Source of the DNA: Chlorokybus atmophyticus
Taxonomy: Eukaryota; Streptophyta; Chlorokybophyceae; Chlorokybales; Chlorokybaceae
DNA length: 64,000 nucleotides
Direction: 5' to 3'
NCBI GenBank assembly: GCA_009103225.1
Contig: RHPI01003642.1
Coordinates: forward strand, 859,099 to 923,098
Part shown: in pieces, positions 48,465 through 58,202 of the stretch
Numbering within the stretch: position 1 is the stretch's first letter
How the letters are laid out: the number at the start of each line of letters is the position of its first letter
Position numbers and translations under genes: made by a program
Notes under the pieces: model-generated
Seen by the model: only the letters and a program-made list of their open reading frames with translations
Told to the model about the DNA's origin: nothing
Databases searched by the model: none

Positions 48465-48604
48465 TTCAAAAGCCGTTTTGGTTTCAACACGCGCACTCAC
48501 TGTCCCACTTCCCACTCTCGCTTCCTCCCCGCCCCCTTCTCACCCTAAAATCCGTCCCCCCAGCCTCTTCCCAACATCCCTTCACCCACCCACATCATTC
48601 CCTC

Positions 48605-48632
48605 GACAGCCCTTTCCTCGCAGAGGGCTGTC
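48605..48632. repeat. 9-bp hairpin
   Basis: Arms GACAGCCCT and AGGGCTGTC with a 10-base loop. Confidence 0.85.
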
Positions 48633-48963
48633 AATTGGCAGTCCTTTTAACAGCCTCGACTGTAGACTCTGGTAAGTGGATGGGTGGGTGCAACAGTTGT
48701 TTGTACAAGTCCTGTGCAATTATGCAAGTGTTCTGTCAGCAGCCTCAAGCTTGCATGTGAACACGTATGCGTACTTGCGCGCGTGCATGCTTGCACGCGC
48801 ATGGGAATGCGGTCGTGCGCGCGCGCGCGCAGACGCACTTGTTGGCTGCCTGTATACTTTGCAACCCACCAACCTCTCATGCCAGCCTCTGTGTTTTCAT
48901 TGTTCATACGATGACGGATACAAGCTGGTTGGCTGCTTGTAGAAGGCCTTGGACCTCAAACCC

Positions 48964-49000
48964 CTGCTGGGAAGACAGTCCTTGACTGTCCTCCCAGCAG
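48964..49000. repeat. Two-step hairpin (9 + 7 bp)
   Basis: Outer arms CTGCTGGGA and TCCCAGCAG, a single A/C mismatch, inner arms GACAGTC and GACTGTC, and a 3-base loop. Confidence 0.92.
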
Positions 49001-49006
49001 TTTCTC

Positions 49007-49044
49007 TTGACAGTCGGACCTGTCCAACAGCGCTCGACTGTCAA
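49007..49044. repeat. 10-bp hairpin
   Basis: Arms TTGACAGTCG and CGACTGTCAA with an 18-base loop that itself contains GGACCTGTCC. It begins seven bases after the previous hairpin. Confidence 0.88.
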
Positions 49045-49302
49045 ACAGTAACAGTCATGACTTTATCAGCTTGCAAGGTGCGCGCAAGGTCGGCCTGCAT
49101 GCCGCTTTGCTTTGTCTTGCAACATTAGTTGCATACACAGGCCTCCAAGGAACAGCATACAAACAGTGCCACATGTACCACAACATGCAACACGCACGCA
49201 CGCACGCACGCGTATGCACACAAGCATGCACACTGACATACACAGCAAGTTTCAGTTTCAGTTACCTTACCCTGCAGCTGCGCATGCAGACCCCTCCCCC
49301 CN

Positions 49303-49407
49303 CTTGTCCCCTACCATTGTTGTCTTTTCAAAGCCACTCAGCACCAAGTGCCCCGGCTAGCTGAGCAGGGTGAAGATACTACGAGGACACGTACTCATCA
49401 CTTTTAT
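49303..49407. repeat. 105-bp repeat, copy 2 (inverted to 44530-44634)
   Basis: Identical to the reverse complement of 44530-44634 over all 105 bases. The left edge abuts a C-rich run with an N (49302). The right edge lies six bases before a 9-bp hairpin. Confidence 0.95.
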
Positions 49408-49412
49408 CCCCA

Positions 49413-49431
49413 TTGAGAACCGGGTTCTCAA
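49413..49431. repeat. 9-bp hairpin with 1-base loop
   Basis: Arms TTGAGAACC and GGTTCTCAA around a single G. Confidence 0.9.
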
Positions 49432-49448
49432 CCCTATCAGCTGGTGAC

Positions 49449-49703
49449 ATGCCCGGGCTCGGCCTGGAGTTTCAGAGGCTGTTGCTGCGGGCTCGCCAGC
49501 CCGTTCTGCGCGCAGCAGTGCGTGAGGCATCAGTCGTGGAGCTCCGGGAGGCAATCGATGCGGGGCTGGGGTGGGCTGGTGCCAGACAGGAGGTTGAACG
49601 CAAGCTGGTTGGCCGTTTGCACAGCTGGACGCTCGACACTGCAGCCCTGTCGACAACCTCGACTGTTGGAGTTCATCGGTGGAGGGCTGTTAGACCATTC
49701 AAC
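49449..49703 (+). other. Unassigned ORF, possible exon
   Basis: The frame from ATG 49449 reads MPGLGLEFQRLLLRARQPVL, then AAVREASVVELREAIDAGLG, a helical, ankyrin-like pattern. A possible donor (AACAAG|GTCCATG) follows at about 49706. No further exon was found and the region is repeat-rich, so this may be a captured gene fragment. Confidence 0.3.
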
Positions 49704-50084
49704 AAGGTCCATGCAAAGCTTTGTCTGCATGCAGCTGCCCTCTCTGTCTCACATGCATGCACCGTCGCATGTACAGGCGCACAAACAGTGCGACACATAC
49801 AAGCACGCGCACACACGCATCTGGTCGCACACATGTTGATACAAACTCACACGAACACCCTGCACAGCAACATGTTCATGCGCGTGCAGGCTTAGCAAGT
49901 TGCTCTGCACTCTGGCCTAAGGACAAGCTTGAAGTATAGAGTGTAATAGTTTGGGTAGCTCTTCCATTCAATAGCTGTTGAATAGCTTTAATCATATGCA
50001 AACACGGTGCTTTGGTTTATCAATGCAGTGCTGCAGGCTGATCCATGCATGCATTGCGTTTGTGGTGAATCAACCAGACCAAGG

Positions 50085-50280
50085 CTGGTCCATGACTACG
50101 ACCATGCATGGTCCATACAATCTCATGCGCATGGACAAAGCTTGGTGCAAGTTTACATCAGTGATTGGGACCACGCATGGTCCACACGTTGTCATGTAAA
50201 GTACGCACAAGCCATGGTGCCTATTCAAGGACAATGGTACCATTTACGTGAAATTCGAACCATGCGTTGTACCAACCACG
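50085..50280. repeat. GGACCA-N4-TGGTCC dyad array, cluster 3
   Basis: Dyads at about 50077 (AGACCAAGGCTGGTCCATG), 50099 (ACGACCATGCATGGTCCAT), 50167 (GGGACCACGCATGGTCCACA) and weaker at 50258. Spacing is about 20-70 bp. Confidence 0.78.
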
Positions 50281-51725
50281 GCGCCTATGAGGCCGCCGTC
50301 CTTTCAATCCTCTATCTCAATACCCACACCGCCGGTGACAAGCCTGTCACGCCGCTAGCGGCATGACGCTGCAGATGGCAGAGAACTGAATGAGGTCTCA
50401 TCAGTTGATGAGACCTTATAAATCAATGATGTATTACATATATGTGTCTTGATATCGGACTCACAATTAAATATCACCCTTATAGATAGGGTAGCCGTTA
50501 GAAATCTAGCGTGAGTCAATAGGAGCTCAGATATCAAACGATAAGGTATCTAACAATAAGGTACCTATCGTGATATCTGGCTATAGTGATCGTATATATG
50601 ATATGCGACCCCAAATAGGCTTGAATAGGCAGTTCTACACCCATTGGGACTTACCAAGGCTATAACAAAGTATCATAAGCTTTGATAAGCGAGGAACCGT
50701 AGAGGAGAGGTATAAATAATAAATAAATAGTGCTTAGTACGCAACAACTAGCAATGTGTTTCTCCACCATATGCTGATCAGAAAAGGGCGAGCGGGGTCG
50801 TCAACAGCTCCTCTCGTCTGCGCCCTCTGTCAATTTTTTTTTAAGCTCAGTGATCTCTTCATACTGCTTGCTCGTAACGTAGATCTAGAGCATCAACCTC
50901 ATAATCAACTGTGTAGGAAACAAACCCGGACAAACTTGCTTGGTCTACCTGTTTTGTAATGCATGAGGGACAGCAAGGAGCAAGATCGTGCTGGCTCAAT
51001 GCAAATGTAAACAAATTCTGTCATACCTTACTTCTCCCAACATCAATGTCACCGTTAGAAGCAATGATAGCAACCAACTATGCAAATAGCAATAGTCGCT
51101 ACCGCAACAGCAAGTGCAACAATCACAAGTCAACAATAATTGAAACAGCCGCAGCACCAGCATGTCATTGCAGCAGCTGTTGGTGTAATCGTAAGTGACT
51201 ATTGTTGCTGCAGCGGTGGTCAGCAGTAAAACCTGCATTCGCTATAGCACTAACGAACAACGACAACAGTAGCTAATGGCAGCTGCAGCGGCAACAACCG
51301 CTATCGCAACAGCTGGCAACGAGTTAAACAGCATACGAACACAACAACTGCTACAATTGTGTACACAATCGCTGCCGCTGTTATGAAGTAAAGACCAACG
51401 AATGCAAATCATCGAAAGCTGGTTGGTAATCTAACACCACCCAGTGTGAAACCCACCGCTCGCCGCCGCTGTCGCCGCCTCCACCGCTCCAGCGCCATGA
51501 CCAACGACAATCCTGCGGTGCCTTCCAGTGGCACTGCCAGCTGTTGAGCAGCAGATAGGATATTTGCAAGCGCATTGCATGCTGACGTGTATGGTCTGGT
51601 GCTTAAGCTGATTGCTACGTCAGCTTCGTAAGCCTATTAGCCTATTTAGTAAACTCTACCTGCGAAGCATGCATGCGTCGCGCGGCGCAGCAAGCAAGGT
51701 CCATACAGCATACGGACGATAGATT
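50281..51725. other. Non-genic AT-rich stretch
   Basis: No gene seen. It contains a 10-bp hairpin with a 2-base loop at about 50394-50415 (arms GGTCTCATCA and TGATGAGACC) and a TATA-like GGTATAAATAATAAATAAAT at about 50709. CAACAG-rich low-complexity sequence follows at 51060-51330. Confidence 0.45.
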
Positions 51726-51727
51726 TA

Positions 51728-53894
51728 GGGTAAAGTGCCCTAATTTCGGGCAAATAAGGTTTGACCTATCATAGCTAGCAGGCTGTTTGTTTTTTGGCGG
51801 TGATGTTAGTGAGTGATGTGTAGCTTATCAAATTGGCTACACGTGTATATTTTTTTACGTAGATTCTGCCCAGTATAGCAGTAGTTAAGGCGCGCTAAAT
51901 GGGCATGTGTAATCCCAGCAGGTCAAATCGACCCGTGACCTTATTTCGGTCACCCATTTGCCTGTGTAGCAGGCAAAATGGCGTCGGCCATCACCGTGGT
52001 GTGGCGGATGTAGGGTGATGGCCTTGCTGGCTCTGACAGCTGCATGCTCCCGCCACAGTGAGGCGGCTGTCAACCTTCTTCCCTTTTGGGGTGGCCTGCC
52101 AGGATAGCTGTAGGTGGAATAGCGTACCCTGCAGCTGTCACAGCCGCCATCAAAGTAATATGCTGTCTTGCCCCGCTTACAGCCAGTTGAGCAAACCTTT
52201 GAGTTGCTGCATAGGTAGGTGTTAGTCAGCACTGTGCATGCATTGCACAACCAGCATCTCACACAACTCACTCACCTCTTCACTATTACCCAGCTGTTCT
52301 TCAAGGTAGAATCAGGCTCAATTCCTATCTCGTCACACAATATGATCCTGTCAGGCCCAATCTTCATCACCTCCAGCACCTCCAAACGCTTGAAGTAGTC
52401 CTTCACTATCCATCGCTTGAAGAACGTCCTCCTGCTGGCGTCCACTGGCTCTGCTTTTCTCTTGCTTAACTTATGCCTCATCATGAAGCTCCTCACCCAT
52501 CTCTTGCCAGGTATGCCATCCTTGAATTGGTCTTTTTTGGGGTCGTAGCAGAGTTGCTTGGCAACGTGAAGTTGAACGGCATACTTTGTCATGGCACAAC
52601 CTATGCCGTTTTTGTAAGTCAGCAGCTCCACCAGCTTCATCTCATCATTATCGTGTAGCAAGGTAGGTCTCCCTGCCCCCCTGCAGTATAGTAGTAAGTG
52701 TGTTGCACAGTGTTGCCATGCACAGCACAATCAGCAACTACACATGCACAGTGTTGCACTGCAGTTTACTTGTATTGTTGCACACATGCAGGGTCCTCCA
52801 CATAGTCCTGGAAGGTGGACTCTGGCAGCCCCACCTCCCTAGCTGCAGCTCGTGCGCTCATGCACCCTTGCTGTACAGCTTGGATGGCAGCTTCTACTTG
52901 AGGCAGCAGCTGCTCCCGGGCCTTCCTGTTCATGTATGGTCCCCTCTTGGGCTTGCTCTGCAGCTCTTTTAGTCGCTGCTGCACGCTCTTGTTGGTAACC
53001 CGTTTCCTTACCTATGAGCAGCACAGTGCCTGACTGTAAGGCACGATGAAATGCCGCAACAGCAACAACAACTTGGCAATGATGACACCTTGGTCTGAGC
53101 CAAACGGTAGAAGAACATAGCATAGGCATAGCATAGTGCAACGTACCTGAGTTGACATAGGCGCTTTGCTTGTAAACTTGAATGCAACTTTGTCTCTCAT
53201 TACCCCCGTGTGCCCTCAACCCTGCTCACCTCACTTGCACGCGTGCATTGCAAGCCCACCGCTCCTATGCTTGCCTCGCAACACTAACACAACCACAACA
53301 GCAAGCCACCGTCCAGATGCTAACTCATACAACTTGCACAAGCTTGCACTTTACGATTGTTGCGGTAGGGGTGGCACACTAATTTTTTTGTTACTCATCT
53401 AACTGAGCTGAAACTTTATGATAAGCAGCCTTACGTACTAACCAAAACAATGCGAAAAACCTCAACTTAAAAGCCCGCGCCACTCAATAGTTACAGCCTT
53501 CACCAACTCTTAAGAATGTTACGGCGACACTTAAGAGGGGTGACATATTAAGTTTCTCAAATCTTATCCAATCAGCATGAAACTTTGATAGAAGTTGCAT
53601 CATTACTAAACTAACACACAGCAACAAACCGCATTTCAAAACTCATTCACAGCCAAAAGTTATAACAGTTAAGGACTATGACTCAGCATTTTACCTAAAC
53701 TAATTATTTTCAGAAATTCAAATCTGCCGCTCTACTTGGTCAAACGGGATGGGGTTTGAACCAGTAGAAGCGCGTTAGCCACATCTAACAGCTCCTAAAC
53801 CCTCACCGCGATCGACGGCCCACAGCGCTTACAGCAGCCAAAACCCAGGCGTGACCGAAATAAGGTCACTGCCCGAAATTAGGGCACTTTACCC
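51728..53894 (-). mobile_element. Pogo/Tigger-like DNA transposon, internally deleted, intact ends
   Basis: Perfect 24-bp terminal inverted repeats (51728-51751 and 53871-53894) begin GGGTAAAGTGCCCTAATTTC and are flanked by TA on both sides (51726-51727, 53895-53896), the target site of Tc1/mariner and pogo elements. A second inverted pair, GTGACCTTATTTCGGTCAC (51935-51953) and its complement (53851-53869), sits inside the ends and is itself nearly palindromic. The transposase on the minus strand keeps its DNA-binding half but not the full catalytic triad, so the copy is probably non-autonomous. The unbroken ends suggest fairly recent movement. Confidence 0.9.
52272..52984 (-). pseudogene. 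Pogo-type transposase fragment (HTH-psq + CENP-B-like domain)
   Basis: Two exon-like frames. The first (52984-52766) has a basic start and an HTH-psq helix-turn-helix (AIQAVQQGCMSARAAAREVG then LPESTFQDYV). The second (about 52686-52272) begins AGRPTLLHDNDEMKLVELL and continues with the CENP-B-type HTH (KDGIPGKRWVRSFMMRHKLS) and the start of the DDE domain (DRIILCDEIGIEPDSTLKN), giving the first Asp. Downstream (52271-51885) the frame does not show the LLLDGH-type second Asp or the last Asp, so the catalytic core is deleted. The two frames are joined by a likely intron at about 52687-52778. Confidence 0.8.
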
Positions 53895-53930
53895 TAGCGA
53901 CGAGCCCGGCCGCGTGTCTACAAGTGATCG

Positions 53931-54175
53931 GACCATGGACATGCCTCATGCTGCTGCGACCCGGATATGGTGCGGACACCCATGTGTCACACGGACCAGA
54001 ACATGGCCTGGTCCGGCTGCGGACCATGCATGGTACAATATGCGGTACAATATCGGGGCCCCGGAAGGACCATGGATGGTCCGTCCCCCGCGGACCAGGC
54101 ACTCGTGGTCTGCGAGGGACGGACCATGTATGGCCCGCGGCGTCCGTGCAAGAACCATGCATGGTCCTTGAACGT
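53931..54175. repeat. GGACCA-N4-TGGTCC dyad array, cluster 4
   Basis: Six dyads in about 180 bp: 53993 (GGACCAGAACATGGCCTGGT), 54020 (GGACCATGCATGGTAC), 54067 (GGACCATGGATGGTCC), 54092 (GGACCAGGCACTCGTGGTC), 54121 (GGACCATGTATGGCCC) and 54152 (GAACCATGCATGGTCC). Spacing is about 25-47 bp. The array begins 36 bp beyond the right end of the pogo element. Confidence 0.85.
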
Positions 54176-54179
54176 CAAA

Positions 54180-55269
54180 CCGTGTGACAATAGCACATAA
54201 GTGTCGCATGTCAAACATGTAAAGAACTGAAAGAGCCGAAGAGGAGGCGTTTCCCTCTCGCCCAGAGCACGATGCATGTGATGATGGTAGATGTACTAGT
54301 ACTTCTTAATGATGACAATATGACTCTATCGTTGAAAACCCGTCTTTAATTTTATAAATAGCACGGGATGTCATTGAACACCATCAACTTACACGCTGGT
54401 TTTGCCGGCAAAAAGCCTCTCACTTGTGTGTATTTTGCATGTGGTGGGGTCCTTTACCACTAGGCAATGGCAGTAAAAGCCGCTGACGCAGCCTTAAAAA
54501 CATAGCATCCAAATAAATGTGGCGTATATGACATATGTTACAGCATGCTATGCATAATGTGCGTAATGACTTAGACGGCCTCATTCTGCTTGTAGGTTCG
54601 GCATGAAGGTTATGATACTTGAGCACGCATGGTGCAAAATTTATAGCTGATGATAGCAGTCAGCAGCACTGATCAAGATGGATAGAGCATTCATGAGGAT
54701 AATTTGCAACATAAAAGCTAGAGGTGAATAGGAAACCCACAGCTATCACTGGCTGGCATGGATTGGTTACAAACCTCGGGGGTGGGCTGTAAGGCGCTTC
54801 GGCCACCATGTCACCATTTCAACGTGGCAGGCTCAGCGCTGGCGGCTGTTGCAGTCAGAAAGCTGACGTCAGCTCCCGCCATGCGCCAATGCTGTCAGCA
54901 GCACTTTTCAAGCGCAGTGAGATCCTCTTGGCCGCCTCGGTCACCTATAAATATGGATGCCTCTAGTAAAACGTTAACGGTAACGTAAGTATGCGTGTCC
55001 AATGGTACGTACGCTACTTACTCTTACACCAGTAACTCCATGTGCGCAGCTGCGAACACACAAGATGTAACGTAACGTGACATCCGCTATATGAAAGCCC
55101 ATATCCGCCTGTTTATACATACAGGCTTGTAAGCTTGCCATGTTCTGACACAGGCAGACGTAAGGTTGTTGGCGGCGTTGCTGGGCTGGGCGGCGGCGTG
55201 GGCGGCGTGCAGGCTATCTTCTCGGAGGTGGAGGCGGTGCGTGGCAAGCGTTTGTGTTGGGCAGGTCAT
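54180..55269. other. Non-genic stretch and probable promoter of the CP12/EF-hand gene
   Basis: No gene seen from 54180 to 54900. A TATAAATA box lies at 54947-54954, about 315 bp before the start codon at 55270. It is the best TATA candidate for that gene if the 5' UTR is long or spliced. Confidence 0.4.
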
Positions 55270-56455
55270 ATGTCTATGGCGATGGCGGTGTCGGCTGCCT
55301 CCGTCGTCTCTGTGGCCGCCGCCGCATCAAGCACGTCCAGGCGGCCGCACAGCAGGAGCCTCATACGGCCGCGGCATGCTCAGGTGTCCATGTTTGGTGT
55401 GCTGGTCGTCCCCGGTTGAGTGTGTGTGTTATTGTCGGCATGCTTATCTAGTTTGGTTGGCAAGCAGGTTGCGGCTGTTCGGCCTGCTTTCAGTAAGTTG
55501 AGCTGCAAGAGGTTGGGGGGTAAGGCGGCGACGAGCATGAGGTACACGGCGGATGCGGCGGAGGACACGCCCAGCATCCGACAGATGTTCCCCCGTGGCA
55601 CTGAGGGCATTGAGCACGCGGAGGAGATCATGCTCGACTCCTGCTCCACAAAGACAGGCGAGGCCGCTGTGCGATGCTGGGAAGCCTATGACGCCTTCGA
55701 GGAAGAAAAGGTGAAAACAGGCGTGTGCCTTGCTAGACGCTTCACGTAAAGTGTCTAGTTGTTATTGCAAGCAGACTGCCTGTTATCAAATTTCAACCAA
55801 CCGAAATACTATTTCTGTGGGTAATAGAAACGTGCGATGGAGACGTGCGACTTGAGCAACATCGAGACGTGTCAGGAGCTTTCCATGTTGGAAAAGTTTG
55901 CGGAGTCGGTGAAGGGGACGGACGCTATTGTTGCCATTGAGAGCATGAAGGAGACCGCGTATGAGTACCGACGCCGCTTCGACTCGCTGCATCAGGCGTT
56001 TGCTGCCACTGACACAGACAACAGCGGCGGCATTGATCTCACAGAGCTTAAAGCTATGCTGAGCTCCTTTGACGTCAAGATGCCAGTAAGTTTCTACTGA
56101 TGTTGCTTAGCAGCGTAGCTACGCTGCACGCATTGGAGGTCGCTTGCATCATGGCTTCCGGAGGTTGTTCTTAATTGTTTTGCCAGCTTTGCATGTGCAG
56201 ATGTGCATTATGCTTGCCATTTCAGCACCGTGCATGTAGCTGTGTTGAATCTGAATCTTGCAGAATGAGTTGGTGGAGGCAATGTTCGCCAAGGCGGACA
56301 AGGACTCCAATGGAGTGATAGACACCGAAGAGTTTGAGAAGTTCCTCTGGCACCCCAAGGGCCTTTTTGGCGATGAGGGCGATGAGCAGGTCGACCCTTT
56401 CCTGCGACATGCTGCCAAGAGGCGGGAGGCTGGAGAATGGCATGTCTCTGATTAA
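55270..56455 (+). CDS. Plastid-targeted CP12-like protein fused to two EF-hands, 4 exons, 268 aa
   Basis: Exons 55270-55383, 55468-55710, 55828-56085 and 56264-56455, all phase 0, ending TAA. Exon 1 starts MSMAMAVSAASVVSVAAAAS and continues with Ser/Arg residues and no acids, as in chloroplast transit peptides. Exon 2 carries GIEHAEEIMLDSC, a 10-residue gap, then CWEAYDAFEEEK, resembling the CP12 block with a cysteine pair followed by AWDxVEE. Exon 3 opens with a second pair, ETCDLSNIETCQEL, placed like the C-terminal CP12 pair. Two canonical EF-hand loops follow: DTDNSGGIDLTE (exon 3) and DKDSNGVIDTEE (exon 4). CP12 is a small redox switch that holds GAPDH and phosphoribulokinase in an inactive complex; a calcium-binding version would be unusual. 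EF-hands are certain; CP12 kinship is inferred from layout, and the spacing within each cysteine pair differs from classical CP12. Confidence 0.85.
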
Positions 56456-58202
56456 GTTGCGCGCCTGGCACATGGCCTTGTACAGAATCAGCACAGCGCT
56501 GTCGCGGATGGCCATGCTGCCCTCTCTTTGTGCAGAACATGAGGAACAATTGGCTTTGGACTGCCAGCTTGCCTTATGAGTCATGGCGTATGTGCCATTA
56601 CCTTGCGTCACGTTACTGTTCAAAGCTTCGCTTCTGGACGCCTGTGAGAAAACCACTCTGCTTGCAAAGTAGCATGCAGTTTCTTGCATTACTGGGGCGT
56701 GGAGCCTGGGGACCTGAGGCGTTGCATGCGATGTGCCTGTACAGTGTGTATGAGTTCGGTACATTGATCATGAGCCTGCCCCGGCCGTTGCGGCATACAT
56801 ACCTTCTTGTAGACTGCAGTGACCATGTCATTCATGCTACTGACTGTGTGATGCGTGCACAAGTTTATTATTACTATCAATTGATATGCATCTGTTAGTT
56901 AAATTTGAGTAGCAACGCTTAGATGTCTATCTAACGGCCGGTGTTGAGGGTTGTGGGCTTTGTGTGGTTGTTGGTTATAGCTATGGTTGTGGAAGATATG
57001 CTTTGCACTGATAATTGTGTCTGATGGTGTACGGGGTATATAGCATAGCACATGATTTGACCTGCTATAAGCTGGAGTCAGCTAGTATACTTGTGCATTC
57101 TCATCCTGTTAGCATTGAGTTTTGAACTTCAATATGCCTATTGTTCCGTACTCTACCTCAGATACTACAATTCGGCTTATAGCTGCTACGTTGCACCGCT
57201 TATCTCTATACAGCAACTTGAGTAATTTTCCATTTTTGTAAGCAGGCAAATATTTTCCCCCCCACCACCATCAATTGTCTTGTTTAGCGCTAAGAATACT
57301 TTCTTGGAATAACCGCTGCCCACCTTAAACAGCTTTCCTAATCTGCGTCTAACCTAGCCCAGCAAATGGGTTCGCCTATCACATCATCGTTAGATTACTT
57401 ACACAAAACTAAGTCTTTTTGATTCTCTGCATACTGCATGCAGTAATAGTTGGAAACAGGGAGTTTAAGTGGCTGTGCTAATGCAACTTCTTGTAAGCTC
57501 TGTTGGTATCAGATCAACACTCTTATCCAACATCCCTGCAGCATTTGGGGTTGCATCGACTCATACAATAAAACCAATCGCTGCTGAACATGAAACTTTA
57601 CAATGGCATGCAACTTTTCAATCGATGCGGACATAGCTGGCTTACTGCACCCACTACTGTCGTGAGCACAGCATTGCATGTGGGGCTGTAATGACACCCA
57701 GTGGCGCGCATTTGTTGCAGTATGTGTAGAGCGTATGCATCGCCGCACATGATGCTGAACGGGGTAAGATGTTTGCCATCATGTACAAGGCGGGGTTTGC
57801 TGTTGGTCGCAATGATCAGGGTAGATGTCGTCGCTGCCGCGAGAGACACATGGCAGCGACTGGACATGGTGACAGTGAGCATGTTATACATCCCCAGCCA
57901 GCCCTCACAATTCCAACTTGTACTTAATTGGAGGAACTATGCAGCATCATCAGCTATTCATAAACAAAACAGTTGCTGGTGATTGTCAAGTGAGAATTGG
58001 TAGCGATACACGTAACATTGTCGGTGCCAGACCTGCAATGAACAGCACACGCTTTACAATGTCACTTCAACTGCATTCAACCACACCAAAAGATGCAGTC
58101 AATTTGCGTGTCCATGCCTGACCATACGTATCACACGCGTTGCGAAACTGCAAACGACTGACATCCCATACAAGCTCGGCACTTGTCACTAGTGTGTGCA
58201 AC
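56456..58202. other. Intergenic region between convergent CP12/EF-hand and BAG6 genes
   Basis: No supported gene. ORFs at 56530-56898 and 57598-57891 lack motifs and exon signals. The two 3' UTRs must lie here. Confidence 0.5.

Noticed and set aside
44530-49407. The 105-bp inverted copies as terminal inverted repeats of one 4.9-kb element
   Set aside because: No target duplication flanks them, and copy 1 lies inside transposase coding sequence rather than at an element end.
50394-50415. Hammerhead ribozyme (CTGATGAG-like core on the minus strand)
   Set aside because: The CTGATGAG word is part of a simple 10-bp hairpin; the GAAA core and the other stems are absent.
53735-53790. Possible tRNA gene on the minus strand
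   Set aside because: GGTTCAAACCC fits a B box and TGGCTAACGCG an A box, but they are too close together and no cloverleaf or anticodon arm can be drawn. Most likely chance within the pogo element.
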